This document shows, in pieces, positions 16,834-25,531 of a DNA stretch of 47,981 bases; positions within the stretch are counted from its first letter, which is position 1; every line of letters begins with the position of its first letter. The DNA is from Verrucomicrobiota bacterium. GTDB lineage: Bacteria > Verrucomicrobiota > Verrucomicrobiia > Limisphaerales > UBA1096. The stretch spans positions 1 to 47,981 of the forward strand of contig JASMKO010000007.1 of assembly GCA_030749225.1 (NCBI GenBank), in the 5' to 3' direction. Under the pieces are notes generated by a model that was not told the origin of the DNA, did not search any database, and saw nothing but the letters and a program-made list of their open reading frames with translations. The position numbers were made by a program, and so were the translations under genes.

Positions 16834-17094
16834 CTAAAGGCTCTTCTTTTTACGCTTTTTGTTGGCTGCAGTCTTGGCGGCCTCGCGGGCGGCCTTGGTC
16901 TTGGCCATGCGCTGCTGGAATTTGTCCACGCGACCTGCTGTGTCCACAAATTTCTGCTGGCCGGTGTAGAACGGGTGGCACTCGTTGCAGATGCCGATGA
17001 GCATGGTGGGCTTGGTGGAACGGGTCTTAATTTCATTGCCGCAGGCGCAACGAATTGTCGATTCCACATATTCCGGATGTATGTCTGTCTTCAT
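16834..17094 (-). CDS. rpmE: 50S ribosomal protein L31
   Basis: An 86-residue large-subunit ribosomal protein. The zinc-containing (C+) form is seen: RCACGNEI and [13 protein letters not shown] carry the Cys residues, followed by [14 protein letters not shown], the family's conserved segment. The C-terminus is extended by about 20 Lys/Ala residues. ATG 17094 begins MKTDIHPEY, the standard L31 start; upstream in-frame residues are not family-like. It is first in the leftward rpmE-prfA-HAD-hisS-CBS run. A paralogous zinc-free L31, often regulated by Zur, is not in this window. Confidence 0.95.
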   Translation of the reverse strand: MKTDIHPEYVESTIRCACGNEIKTRSTKPTMLIGICNECHPFYTGQQKFVDTAGRVDKFQQRMAKTKAAREAAKTAANKKRKKKSL

Positions 17095-17181
17095 CAAAAA
17101 GGGCAGGCAAAATACTAAAAAAGGTGACCTTGGCAAGAGGTAATTGGAGCTTTTTCCCAGTTCAACTCAATTTAAGGGTCA

Positions 17182-17204
17182 ATTTTGCGGCTATCACGCA
17201 AAAT
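17182..17204. other. Inverted repeat in the gap between rpmE and the oxidoreductase gene
   Basis: ATTTTGCG (17182-17189) and CGCAAAAT (17197-17204) are perfect 8-base inverted arms with a 7-base loop, 25 bases beyond the stop of the leftward Gfo/Idh gene. It may serve as that gene's transcript end, although the run of T after the stem is poor. The rest of the 134-base gap is AT-rich and probably contains the rpmE promoter. Confidence 0.45.
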
Positions 17205-17228
17205 CAATAAGTCCAGTGATGGGTTTAA

Positions 17229-18263
17229 TTAGTCGAGTTTTACGGCTTGACTGGTCTGGACGGACTGCTCCTCGGCGGCGCAGATTTCCACGGTGCAGAG
17301 TCCGTCCGCAGCCGAGACGCTGGGGGTCTGGCCTGAGCGGATGCAGTGGATGAAGTGGGTCAGTTCACCGGCATAGCCGTCCGTGCCGTCGCACTCGATC
17401 ACCTGCTTTTCCTTGCGCTCCTCGAACAGTCGCAGCGGCTCGTCCGCGCGGCTGATATCGTAGTCTGCTGTGGCTCGTTCGAAGATGGCGCGGTATGACA
17501 TGTTGAAACCCCAACCGGGAGTCATGGCCCAGCTTCCCTCGGCGCTAACCTTGGCCCCGCACTCGACTTCGTACTGCGTCAAAACATGGTCAACGGCACC
17601 GCTGACTTTGCTGAAGCCGGTCGAGTAGACCGACTTCGGGCGGCCGAAGACATGCTGCACAAAGTCGGTGTCGTGCACGTGCAGGTCGAACAATGCTCCA
17701 CCGGAGGTTGCGCCGTCGAAGTAGATTGCCTGGCCCCAGGCCGGTGGCTCGGCGATGCGCTGGAAATGCGCAGCCTGCACCTTGCCATAGCGGCCGCTGT
17801 CGACCGCCTCCTTGAGCCAAGCCCATTGTGGCCAAAACCTCAGGCACATGGCAACCATGAACAGGCCCTTAGCCTCTGCGGTTGCCTCTGCGAGTTCTTC
17901 CGCCTCTGCGACGGACCGGGCGAGCGGTTTTTCACAGATGACATGTTTGCCGGAGGCGAGCGCCGGCTTGGCCATGCGCAGGTGCGTGCGGGTTGGGGTG
18001 CAGATATCGATGGCATCGATCGAGTCGTCGGCCAGGAGGTCGTTGAAATCCTGGTATGATTTGACGACGGACATATCGAGCTTGATAGGGTCGTCTGCGT
18101 CGATGTTACCGGAGATCTCCGTGAAGTCGCCCTTGAGCCGCTCGGGGTCAAGATCGCAGATAGCCGCGACATTGGCACCGTCGATTTGGCGGTAGGCTCG
18201 GATATGCATCGCGGCCATGAAGCCAAGCCCGACGATGCCGATGTTGATATTGTCGTTTGGCAT
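17229..18263 (-). CDS. Gfo/Idh/MocA family oxidoreductase
   Basis: A 344-residue NAD(P)-dependent dehydrogenase. The N-terminal Rossmann fold is shown by IGIVGLGFMAAMHIRAYRQ and the ICTPTRTHLRMA segment, and the catalytic Lys is in CEKPLA. The C-terminal GFO_IDH substrate domain (HVHDTDFVQHVFGRP) includes a His near the active site. Substrates are typically sugars or inositols; the pairing with an upstream sugar isomerase supports a role in carbohydrate or inositol breakdown, but the substrate is unknown. I chose ATG 18263, four bases after the stop of the isomerase gene; a longer frame to 18290 would overlap it. No signal peptide is visible. Confidence 0.9.
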   Translation of the reverse strand: MPNDNINIGIVGLGFMAAMHIRAYRQIDGANVAAICDLDPERLKGDFTEISGNIDADDPIKLDMSVVKSYQDFNDLLADDSIDAIDICTPTRTHLRMAKPALASGKHVICEKPLARSVAEAEELAEATAEAKGLFMVAMCLRFWPQWAWLKEAVDSGRYGKVQAAHFQRIAEPPAWGQAIYFDGATSGGALFDLHVHDTDFVQHVFGRPKSVYSTGFSKVSGAVDHVLTQYEVECGAKVSAEGSWAMTPGWGFNMSYRAIFERATADYDISRADEPLRLFEERKEKQVIECDGTDGYAGELTHFIHCIRSGQTPSVSAADGLCTVEICAAEEQSVQTSQAVKLD

Positions 18264-18267
18264 GGTG

Positions 18268-19095
18268 TTAAAGCTGGGCGACGAATTCACGGGCGGTTCG
18301 GATGTCGGCGACGCGCTGGTCGTCGGCTTCGCGCTCGATGCAGCAGTCGCCCTCGTACCCGAGTTTGGCTAACGTCTCGAAGAACGCCGGCCAGTCGACC
18401 TCGCCGGTGCCGACGGTGACTTCCGTTCCCCACGAACCGGGTTCCGTCGCCTTGGTGGCGTCCTTGATGTGGCACTGCTTGAGGAATGGCGCGAGCGTCT
18501 CTAGCGCATCGATCGGGTCGCCCTTGTCGTAAAGCAGCATATTCGCGGGATCGAAATTGACGCCGACACTGGGGCGGTTGAGTTTCTCTAGGAAGAGCCG
18601 CAGCGTGTCGGCAGTTTCCTGCCCGGTCTCGAAGCCAAGCTCAATGCCGTGTGCGTCAAACGCGTCGGCGATCTGTGTGATGCGGCCGAGCAGCTTGGCG
18701 AAGCCGGGTTCGCTTTCCTGGTGCGGCAGAAAGCCGGCGTGGAAGGTGACCAGCTTCAGCCCCAGACCGGCGGCGATGCCGGCGACGGACTGAATGTTGG
18801 CCCAGTTGGCTTCCCAATGTTCGTCCGGCACGACGCCGCCGGTTTCCTTGATGGTATCCAGTGACGAGTAGTCCTCGCCAATGGTTCCAAACATACCGGA
18901 GACGATCCCGATGCCCTCTGCCGCGAACAGGTCGCCGGTTTTGCCCCATGTCTCGGTAGTTTCGCGGAGCGGATCGAGCGCGAGTTGGACGCGTGGAATA
19001 CCGATCTCGCGGAGGTACTCGAGGAGCGCTTCCGGGGATTCCGGTTGCAGTGACCAACTGCAGACCGCCAGCCGGGATTCGATGTGGTGTGGCAT
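18268..19095 (-). CDS. Sugar phosphate isomerase/epimerase (AP endonuclease 2 fold)
   Basis: A 275-residue TIM-barrel protein of the xylose isomerase-like family. Recognisable features are LAVCSWSLQPESPEALLEYL, the metal-binding Glu in LGFETGQETADTL, NFDPANMLLYDKGDP and the KQCHIKDAT strand with His, then GEVDWPAFFETL. Family members isomerise sugars or inositol derivatives, and this one lies next to a Gfo/Idh dehydrogenase, a pairing common in sugar and inositol catabolism. ATG 19095 is used; the longer frame to 19185 overlaps the divergent dnaX region. It is the first gene of the pair, four bases from the next start. Confidence 0.87.
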   Translation of the reverse strand: MPHHIESRLAVCSWSLQPESPEALLEYLREIGIPRVQLALDPLRETTETWGKTGDLFAAEGIGIVSGMFGTIGEDYSSLDTIKETGGVVPDEHWEANWANIQSVAGIAAGLGLKLVTFHAGFLPHQESEPGFAKLLGRITQIADAFDAHGIELGFETGQETADTLRLFLEKLNRPSVGVNFDPANMLLYDKGDPIDALETLAPFLKQCHIKDATKATEPGSWGTEVTVGTGEVDWPAFFETLAKLGYEGDCCIEREADDQRVADIRTAREFVAQL

Positions 19096-19226
19096 TTTTT
19101 GGGTGGGCGCAGAATCCGCGCCTGCCCAAGGGAGCAGATTTGCGGCGGACATACAAGATTTGAGTGAGTGCTTGGACAGACGCATTGCGCTTTTCCGGGA
19201 CGCGCCGAGGCGTTAGGCTCCCGCCG

Positions 19227-20897
19227 GTGTCTTATCAGGTCATAGCACGCAAATACCGTCCGCAGCGCTTCAGCGATGTCGTCGGGCAGGATCATGTAAG
19301 CCAGACACTGGCCAACGCGATCGCTGCCGAGCGCATCGCGCACGCCTATCTGTTCTGCGGCCCAAGGGGCACTGGCAAGACGACCCTGGCACGAATTTTT
19401 GCCAAGTGCCTCAACTGCACCGATGGCCCACAGGTGGACTTCTCCGATGATGACTCGAAGTGCACCGAGATCGCCGAGGGCCGCTCGATCGATGTGCTCG
19501 AAATCGACGGTGCCAGCAACAACGGCGTCGAGCAGGTGCGCGAATTACGCGAAAGCTGCGTCTACGCGCCGGCCTCGTCGAAGTTCAAAATCTACATCAT
19601 CGACGAGGTGCATATGCTCAGCACGGCGGCGTTCAACGCCCTGCTCAAGACGCTCGAGGAGCCGCCGGCGCACGTGAAATTCCTGTTCGCCACCACTGAA
19701 CCGGAGAAGGTGCTGCCGACGATACTGTCGCGCTGTCAGCGCTACGACCTGAGGCGCATCCCGGTCGACCTCATCGCCGAACATCTCAAGTACATCTGCG
19801 GCGAGGAAAAGGTGACGATCGACGAAGGGGCGCTGTTCGCGATTGCACGAGGTGCGGAGGGCTGCATGCGCGACGCCGAGTCGGCGCTCGACCAGCTCAT
19901 CAGTTTTTGTGGTACAAATATCACCGAGCCGGACGTACTATCCATGTTCGGCCTGACCGCGCAGGGGCAGTTGTTCGCGCTCGCCGAGGCGGTCCTCACC
20001 GGCGACTCGACAGGGACACTGACAGAGTTGAACGCGCTCGCCAACCAGGGCAGGGACTTGGGCCGGTTGGTTGGCGACTTGCTAACGCATATCCGCAACC
20101 GACTTGTCTATGTCGTCTCGAAGGGAGACCTCTCACTGCTCGAGGTCAGCGAAGCCGAGTCGGCCGCCCTGCAGGCTGGGGGCAAGATGGCAGACGAACA
20201 GGCCTTGGCCCGCGTGTTGGATGTGCTGACTGACTGCGAGGGCCGCCTGCGACTGGCTACGTCAAAGAAGATTCTGATCGAAGTGTCGCTGCTGAAGGCG
20301 GCTCAGGCTAAATCAGCGATTGGCATCGATGAGGTGCTGGGCCAATTGCAAAAACTGCGAGGCGACGAGCCGGCATCGCTTGCCCAAGCGCCGCCCGCCG
20401 CTGCGCCGAGATCGGCCTCTAAGAGAAGCGCTCCGCCCAAGCCGGCCCCGAAGGCCACGGCGGCCCAGGACCCGGCCAAGTCGGCGGACCCGGTCGATTT
20501 GAAGGGGCTCTGGTCTCAGCTCGCCGCCGCAGCGGCGAAGGCCAGCCCGTTCATGCAGGCCTATTTTCAACAGGCACACGCCGTGTCGTTTTCGAGTGGC
20601 ATTTTCGAGATCGGTTTCGCCGAGGAACACCTTGCGTTGGTGGACAACCAACGGAACCACGAGATGCTCGCGGAGCAGCTCGCTGCACTGGGCCATCCGG
20701 GGGTGCAGTTCCGTTTCACCAGTGCCCCCCCACCCGAGGGCCGGGCACCGGCCCCCGCGTTGGAGCCAATCGATGAGCCGAAGACCACCGGCCGCTCGAG
20801 ATCGGAGAAGATCGACCCGGAGGAATTCAAGGACGACCCGCTTATTCAAAAGGCGCTGGAACTGTTCCGGGGCCGTATCGTCGAGGTGCAGAAGTGA
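19227..20897 (+). CDS. dnaX: DNA polymerase III subunit gamma/tau
   Basis: The clamp-loader ATPase, 556 residues from a GTG at 19227 (YQVIARKYRPQRFSDVVGQ start). Walker A is GPRGTGKTT and Walker B is IYIIDEVHMLS; the sensor segment FATTEPEKVLPTILSRCQR follows. The C-terminal third is Pro/Ala/Lys-rich and then a domain V-like region. The zinc-binding loop is unusual: KCLNCTDG and SKCTE retain only the first and last Cys-type positions, with acidic residues between them in place of two cysteines. No A-rich slippery heptamer is visible, so a frameshifted gamma form is not evident. ybaB and recR follow directly, the common dnaX-ybaB-recR order. Confidence 0.94.
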   Translation: MSYQVIARKYRPQRFSDVVGQDHVSQTLANAIAAERIAHAYLFCGPRGTGKTTLARIFAKCLNCTDGPQVDFSDDDSKCTEIAEGRSIDVLEIDGASNNGVEQVRELRESCVYAPASSKFKIYIIDEVHMLSTAAFNALLKTLEEPPAHVKFLFATTEPEKVLPTILSRCQRYDLRRIPVDLIAEHLKYICGEEKVTIDEGALFAIARGAEGCMRDAESALDQLISFCGTNITEPDVLSMFGLTAQGQLFALAEAVLTGDSTGTLTELNALANQGRDLGRLVGDLLTHIRNRLVYVVSKGDLSLLEVSEAESAALQAGGKMADEQALARVLDVLTDCEGRLRLATSKKILIEVSLLKAAQAKSAIGIDEVLGQLQKLRGDEPASLAQAPPAAAPRSASKRSAPPKPAPKATAAQDPAKSADPVDLKGLWSQLAAAAAKASPFMQAYFQQAHAVSFSSGIFEIGFAEEHLALVDNQRNHEMLAEQLAALGHPGVQFRFTSAPPPEGRAPAPALEPIDEPKTTGRSRSEKIDPEEFKDDPLIQKALELFRGRIVEVQK

Positions 20898-20912
20898 CCC
20901 GGAAATTTCAAC

Positions 20913-21233
20913 ATGGCAAGCATAGGTAAACTGATGAAGCAGGCCGCCAAGATGCAGCGGCAAATGCAAGAGGCACAGGCGCAAATGGCTGATCAAATCG
21001 TCGAGGCTTCAAGTGGTGGTGGTGCGGTTAAGGTTACCGCAAGCTGCGACGGCGCTGTAAAGTCGATCAAAATCGACCCCGAGGCCGTGGACACGGAGGA
21101 CATCTCGATGCTGGAGGACATGGTGCTCGGCGCGGTCAACCAGGCGCTTGACAAGGGGCGCGAAACGCAGGCCGCCGAGATGGGCAAACTGACGGGTGGC
21201 ATGGGCGGTGGCATGGGCTTGCCGGGGCTTTGA
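20913..21233 (+). CDS. ybaB: YbaB/EbfC nucleoid-associated protein
   Basis: A 106-residue DNA-binding protein of the YbaB/EbfC family, forming a dimer that binds DNA near recombination and replication genes. Features are the N-terminal helix (MKQAAKMQRQMQEAQAQM), the strand segment GGGAVKVTASCDGAVKSIKI and the helix SMLEDMVLGAVNQALDKG, followed by a Gly/Met-rich tail. It begins 15 bases after dnaX and its stop overlaps the first possible recR start, the widely conserved dnaX-ybaB-recR order. Confidence 0.93.
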   Translation: MASIGKLMKQAAKMQRQMQEAQAQMADQIVEASSGGGAVKVTASCDGAVKSIKIDPEAVDTEDISMLEDMVLGAVNQALDKGRETQAAEMGKLTGGMGGGMGLPGL

Positions 21234-21850
21234 TTATTGCCGTGGCTTCGCTCCCCGAACCGCTTACGGCGTTGGTGGTGGAACTCAACCGCCTGCCCGG
21301 CGTCGGCCCACGCTCCGCCGAGCGACTGGCCCTTCACCTGATCCAGGCCGACACGGCCGTGGCTAGGCGACTGGCCGATGTGCTCGTCACGTCGCGCGAT
21401 AAGATCATCGAGTGCGCCGAGTGTGGTGGCTTGGCCGAGAAATCGCCGTGCGGCATCTGTGGGAACCCTGCGCGGGACGAGCGTACCGTCTGCGTCGTCG
21501 AGCGCGCCATTGACATTTTGAACGTCGAGAAGTCCGGCGCGTTTCGGGGCCGCTACCACGTGCTCGGTGGCAAGATTTCACCGATGAACGGCATCGGCCC
21601 GGAGGAATTGCGGGTGGCGCTGCTCGAGCAGCGAGTGGTAAACGGTGCGACGGACGAGGTCATCATCGCGCTGGGGACCGACGTAGAGGGAGACGCCACC
21701 GGGCATTACCTGGCCAAGCGCTTGGCCAAGCGCGGCGTGAAAGTGACGCGGATCGCCCACGGCCTGCCGGCTGGGAGCGGTCTGGAATTCGCCGACGAGT
21801 TGACCCTGAGCCAGGCGCTCGAGGGCCGCCGCGAACTGGACACGAAGTAG
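21230..21850 (+). CDS. recR: Recombination protein RecR
   Basis: A 206-residue recombination mediator that works with RecF/RecO to load RecA at gaps. An N-terminal helix-hairpin-helix (LPGVGPRSAERLALHL) precedes a C4 zinc finger, Cys62/65/74/77 (CAECGGLAEKSPCGIC), then a Toprim domain (VCVVERAIDIL). The start may be the TTG at 21230, overlapping the ybaB stop by four bases, or GTG 21242 four codons later. Near the C-terminus a tandem palindrome encodes LAKRLAKRG. The next gene starts three bases after the stop. Confidence 0.94.
   Translation: MIIAVASLPEPLTALVVELNRLPGVGPRSAERLALHLIQADTAVARRLADVLVTSRDKIIECAECGGLAEKSPCGICGNPARDERTVCVVERAIDILNVEKSGAFRGRYHVLGGKISPMNGIGPEELRVALLEQRVVNGATDEVIIALGTDVEGDATGHYLAKRLAKRGVKVTRIAHGLPAGSGLEFADELTLSQALEGRRELDTK
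21711..21735. repeat. Tandem palindrome inside recR
   Basis: TGGCCAAGCGCTTGGCCAAG (21711-21730) continues as CGCGG. The two units share a central AAGCGCTT, making a perfect long palindrome. It is translated as Leu-Ala-Lys-Arg-Leu-Ala-Lys-Arg in a stretch where RecR length is conserved, so the element replaced codons rather than inserting. Confidence 0.8.
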
Positions 21851-21853
21851 TCG

Positions 21854-22459
21854 ATGACCCAGTTAAGTGTTGTTGTATTTGACCTCGGGAAGGTGCTTGT
21901 CGATTTCGACTACAGCATTGCCATCCGCCGGTTTGCAGAGCGTAGCGACGCTGGCATGGATCAAATCCACAGGCTCATCAATTCATCGATTCAGGTGGAA
22001 TACGAATGTGGCAAAATCACGACAGATGAGTTTTTTGAGGCGATCCGGGACGAGGCGGGGTTCCGCGGCGACCGCGCGGAGTTTGTCACTATTTTTGCGG
22101 ATATTTTTTCACCGATGGAAACGATGATCGAGTTTTTCGAGCGACTGAAACCGTTCGGTATCCCAACCTGTGTTTTTTCGAACACCAACGAAATTGCGGT
22201 CGGTCACATCCGTGAACGGTTTTTATTTTACAGTCTGTTTGACAATTATGTGTTGTCGTATGAGGAAGGTGGCATGAAGCCGCACGAGCCGATTTACGAC
22301 GTTGTCGAGCAGCGCACCGGTGAGTCAGGCGCGAGTATCCTCTACATCGACGACCGGCTGGATAACATCGAGACCGGCCGGGGTCGAGGTTGGCAGACCA
22401 TCCTTCAAAACAACGAGGCCGTTTCGGTGGCTGCAGCCGAGGCGTTGCTCGGCATCTAA
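21854..22459 (+). CDS. HAD-superfamily phosphatase, YihX-like
   Basis: A 201-residue HAD hydrolase. Motif I is VVFDLGKVLVDFD (Asp nucleophile, Gly in the second position as in YihX-type enzymes), motif II is CVFSNTNE, Lys of motif III is in GGMKPHEPIYD and motif IV is LYIDDRLDNIETG. This fits the branch that hydrolyses alpha-D-glucose 1-phosphate and other small phosphates; the substrate here is inferred. The start ATG is three bases after recR, so it rides on the dnaX-ybaB-recR transcript. Base composition is a little more AT-rich than its neighbours. Its stop overlaps the stop of the convergent ROK gene. Confidence 0.88.
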   Translation: MTQLSVVVFDLGKVLVDFDYSIAIRRFAERSDAGMDQIHRLINSSIQVEYECGKITTDEFFEAIRDEAGFRGDRAEFVTIFADIFSPMETMIEFFERLKPFGIPTCVFSNTNEIAVGHIRERFLFYSLFDNYVLSYEEGGMKPHEPIYDVVEQRTGESGASILYIDDRLDNIETGRGRGWQTILQNNEAVSVAAAEALLGI

Positions 22460-23343
22460 ATGTCCAGCGCATTTGCGGCGCCGCCGTAGGCGCCGGCGAG
22501 GTCGCCCAGTTGCGCTGGTAGCAGCTTGATCTCGTAGTCGTCCGTCTTCCAGAGAAGCGGGTCAAGGTAGTCGCGCAGCGGCAGAAACAGCCGGTCTCCA
22601 GCCTTGGCAATGCCACCGCCGAGGATGACCGCTTCCGGGTCGAGGATATTGGAGAAGGAACAGATCGCCGTGGCCAAATCCTTGACCGACTTGAGCCAAA
22701 TTTTCTCCGCCTCGGCGTCGCCGCTCTCGATCGCTTCCATCATCTCACCCGTGTGGGTGAACCGCCCGCCGGACCGCTCAGGGAGGCTGCAGTTTCCGAT
22801 GGCCAACTCGAGGCTGCTCGGACAGCCGCAGTCGTCCGGTGGGCCGTCGGGGCCGAGGCTGGTGTGGGCAAAGTGGCCGGCCTTGCCGGTGCGCCCGCGT
22901 AGCAGCTTGCCCTCGACGAGTGCTGCGCCGCCCACGCCGGTGCCAAGTGTTAGCAGGATGACAGTCTGGAATCCTCGCGCCGCCCCGAGCCATGCCTCCC
23001 CGAGGAGCGCGGCGTGCCCGTCGTTGAGCACCGGGATCCCCTTGTGAAAATTAAAAAACTCCTTCCAGTTTAGCCCGACCAGCCCCTCGAGGCGAACCGG
23101 CATGTGTGTGATGCAACTGCCATCCGCCGCCGCCAGCCCAGGTGCCGAGAAACCCATGTTTTCCGGCCTGCCGCCTTGTTTCTCCTCGATGGATTGAACG
23201 AGTTTGCGGAGGCGGTCGGCCCACTCCATTTGTGCTTCCGCGTCGAATGGCAGATTGTGACTGGACAATGTTTCGCCGTCTGGTGTGACGACGACTGCCT
23301 TGACACAGGAACCGCCAAGGTCGATCCCGATCGTGTAGCTCAT
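22456..23343 (-). CDS. ROK-family sugar kinase
   Basis: A 295-residue ROK protein, probably a glucokinase-type kinase, since there is no N-terminal DNA-binding domain as in ROK repressors. The phosphate-binding start is IGIDLGGSCVKAVVV; the ROK signature is around ILLTLGTGVGGAALVEG, and a Cys/His metal site is visible in HFAHTSLGPDG and CGCPSSLE. It phosphorylates hexoses with ATP; the exact sugar is unknown. ATG 23343 overlaps the SDR stop by four bases (ATGA); a longer frame to 23367 would overlap more. It is the last gene of the purB-SDR-ROK run. Confidence 0.9.
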   Translation of the reverse strand: MSYTIGIDLGGSCVKAVVVTPDGETLSSHNLPFDAEAQMEWADRLRKLVQSIEEKQGGRPENMGFSAPGLAAADGSCITHMPVRLEGLVGLNWKEFFNFHKGIPVLNDGHAALLGEAWLGAARGFQTVILLTLGTGVGGAALVEGKLLRGRTGKAGHFAHTSLGPDGPPDDCGCPSSLELAIGNCSLPERSGGRFTHTGEMMEAIESGDAEAEKIWLKSVKDLATAICSFSNILDPEAVILGGGIAKAGDRLFLPLRDYLDPLLWKTDDYEIKLLPAQLGDLAGAYGGAANALDI

Positions 23344-24128
23344 TCGATCCCCTCGCTGATGCTCCATCCGCCGTCGACGGTTAATACTTGGCCGGTGACA
23401 AACTTGGCGGCGTCGGACATCAGGAACACTGCCGCGCCATCGACATCTTCCGGTAGGCCGATCCGGCCACCGTCCAGCGGTTGCTTTTGTTTGATGAAGC
23501 TCATGATTTCGTCGTTCGCCTGTGCCCGGTCGGACATTGGGGTGGCGACAAGTGCTGGCGCAATGGCGTTTACGCGGATGTTTTGCTGGGCGTATTGTGC
23601 CGCTACTGACCTGCTTAAGCCAACTATCCCGGCCTTGGCCACCGCGTAGGCGTGCGTTGCGAAATGCCTCGGGGCTGGGGAGTTGGCCAGCACTGAGGTC
23701 ATATTGAGGATCACGCCGCCTTGGCCAAGCGTGCTCAATTCACGAAGCGCGGCGCGATTCGAGTTGAATACCGAAGTGAGGTTCAGGTCGATTGTCTGTC
23801 GCCAGCCGTCGTCGCTGATTTCGTGCAGTGGCCCGTCGCCCACGCTGCGGCCGCTGCCGCCGGCGACATGGTAAAGCCCGTCAAACCCGCCGAATTCCTG
23901 CTTGGCCAGGTTAATTGCCTTGGGGGCGGTTCGCGGGTCTGTTGCGTCGCCGACTAAGCTGCGTGCCGCTTGGCCAAGTGTTGCATCCGCCTGGCCCAGG
24001 CTTTCGGCGTTGCGTCCTATCACGACGACCCGTGCTCCCTCACCGACGAACGCCTTGGCTGCGGACAACCCTAGACCGGTCGTACCGCCGACGATGACAA
24101 AGGTTTTGTTTTTGAGGGCTTGGTTCAC
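23340..24128 (-). CDS. Short-chain dehydrogenase/reductase
   Basis: A 262-residue NAD(P)-dependent SDR. The cofactor motif is VIVGGTTGLGLSAAK (TGXXXGXG form), with catalytic residues Ser (LNMTSVLANS) and Tyr-X3-Lys (HAYAVAKAG), and the C-terminal GQVLTVDGGWS. This is the classical 250-residue type. The NAG motif is replaced by VAGGSG. It overlaps both neighbours by four bases. Two exact palindromes are inside (23720 and 23969), both read as Leu-Gly-Gln. Genes of this kind next to ROK kinases often act on sugars or sugar acids, but the substrate is not known. Confidence 0.9.
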   Translation of the reverse strand: MNQALKNKTFVIVGGTTGLGLSAAKAFVGEGARVVVIGRNAESLGQADATLGQAARSLVGDATDPRTAPKAINLAKQEFGGFDGLYHVAGGSGRSVGDGPLHEISDDGWRQTIDLNLTSVFNSNRAALRELSTLGQGGVILNMTSVLANSPAPRHFATHAYAVAKAGIVGLSRSVAAQYAQQNIRVNAIAPALVATPMSDRAQANDEIMSFIKQKQPLDGGRIGLPEDVDGAAVFLMSDAAKFVTGQVLTVDGGWSISEGIE

Positions 24129-25438
24129 AGGCCCAGTTTTTTGAAGCGCGCCTCGATGTGTTTGTAATGGAAGTCGGTGGAGCAGATGGCCTCGAGTTCA
24201 CCTTTCTTGAAATGTCTCGCAACTTTGGGGTCGGATAGCAATTGATTGAGGAAGTCGGCGTCATCGCGGCCGGCGTGCTTGGTTTTCCAAGTCTCCATGG
24301 CGTTGCACTGGACGAGAGCGTACGCCTCCTCACGGGTGAGGCCCTTGCGGATGAGCGTGAGCAACACCGATTGGGAGTTCCACATGCCGAGCGATTGGCC
24401 CAGGTTCTTGGCCATGTTTTTAGGGTAGACAATGAGCCCCTTGGTGAGGTCACTCATCTTGTGGAGCATGTAGTTGAGCAGCGAGCAGGAGTCGGGGAAG
24501 ATCACGCGTTCGACAGAGCTGTGGCTGATGTCGCGCTCATGCCACAGGGCGACGTTCTCGAGCGCGGCGACGGCGTTGCCGCGCAGCACGCGGGCCAGGC
24601 CGGTGAGGCGTTCGCCGGTGATTGGGTTGCGCTTGTGTGGCATGGCGCTTGAGCCTTTCTGGCCCTTGGCGAAAAACTCCTCGGCCTCGAGGACCTCGGT
24701 GCGCTGGAGGTGGCGAAACTCCGTCGCCCACCGCTCAATGCTTGCGCCGACGAGTGCGACCGTGGTCATGAACTCGGCGTGGATGTCGCGCTGCACGACC
24801 TGTGTTGCGATCGGTGCCGGTTTGAGGCCCAGCTTGCGGCAGACAAACGACTCGACCTTCGGTGAGAGGTGGGCGTTGGTGCCGACAGCACCGGAAAGTT
24901 TGCCGATGGCGACGCGAGGCTTGAGCGTCTTGAGTCGTTCGAGTGCACGACCGAATTCGTCGTACATCAGCGCCATCTTGAGTCCGAAGGTCGTTGGTTC
25001 GGCGTTGATTCCGTGGCTGCGGCCGATCATCGGCGTGAACTTGTGCTTGCGCGCCTTGGCTGCAATGACCCGACGGAGTCGCTTTACGTCGGCGATGAGG
25101 ATTTTCACTGACTCGCTCATCTGCACGGCGAATGCGGTGTCGATGATGTCGCTGCTCGTCAGTCCGAAATGCAGCCAGCGGCTCGCTGGTTTGCCGATGT
25201 TCTCGCCGACGTTCGTGGTGAATGCGATGACGTCGTGATTGAGAGTGCGCTCGAGTTCGCGGCAGCGCTTGATGCTGAAAGCCGCCTTGGCTTTCATCTG
25301 CTTGAGGTGCGCCTTGGGCACGAGGCCTTCACTGCAAAGCGCCTCGGCGGCGAGCAACTCGATCTCCAGCCAGATCTCGAGCTTTCGTTGCTCAGTCCAG
25401 ATGTCCCGCATCTCGGGACGGGTGTAGCGTCCAATCAT
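24125..25438 (-). CDS. purB: Adenylosuccinate lyase
   Basis: A 437-residue enzyme of the fumarase/aspartase superfamily that removes fumarate in two steps of purine synthesis (SAICAR to AICAR, adenylosuccinate to AMP). The family signature is GSSAMPHKRNPITGERLTG, and the active-site segments LTSSDIIDTAF and IGRSHGINAEPTTFG (catalytic His) are present. Start ATG 25438. The stop overlaps the SDR start by four bases (ATGA). It is divergent from the FG-GAP gene across 93 bases. Confidence 0.96.
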   Translation of the reverse strand: MIGRYTRPEMRDIWTEQRKLEIWLEIELLAAEALCSEGLVPKAHLKQMKAKAAFSIKRCRELERTLNHDVIAFTTNVGENIGKPASRWLHFGLTSSDIIDTAFAVQMSESVKILIADVKRLRRVIAAKARKHKFTPMIGRSHGINAEPTTFGLKMALMYDEFGRALERLKTLKPRVAIGKLSGAVGTNAHLSPKVESFVCRKLGLKPAPIATQVVQRDIHAEFMTTVALVGASIERWATEFRHLQRTEVLEAEEFFAKGQKGSSAMPHKRNPITGERLTGLARVLRGNAVAALENVALWHERDISHSSVERVIFPDSCSLLNYMLHKMSDLTKGLIVYPKNMAKNLGQSLGMWNSQSVLLTLIRKGLTREEAYALVQCNAMETWKTKHAGRDDADFLNQLLSDPKVARHFKKGELEAICSTDFHYKHIEARFKKLGL

Positions 25439-25531
25439 CCGCCGACAGCCTAACGAACTTGGTTAAGCGCGGCGAGTGTGATGTGCCCCGCCTCGCTTGA
25501 CCGCACAGGGAAGGGGTGTCAAAGATGACGC

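Noticed and set aside
19227-20897. Programmed frameshift producing a gamma form of DnaX
   Set aside because: No A-rich slippery heptamer with a following stem is visible in the region where it would be expected.
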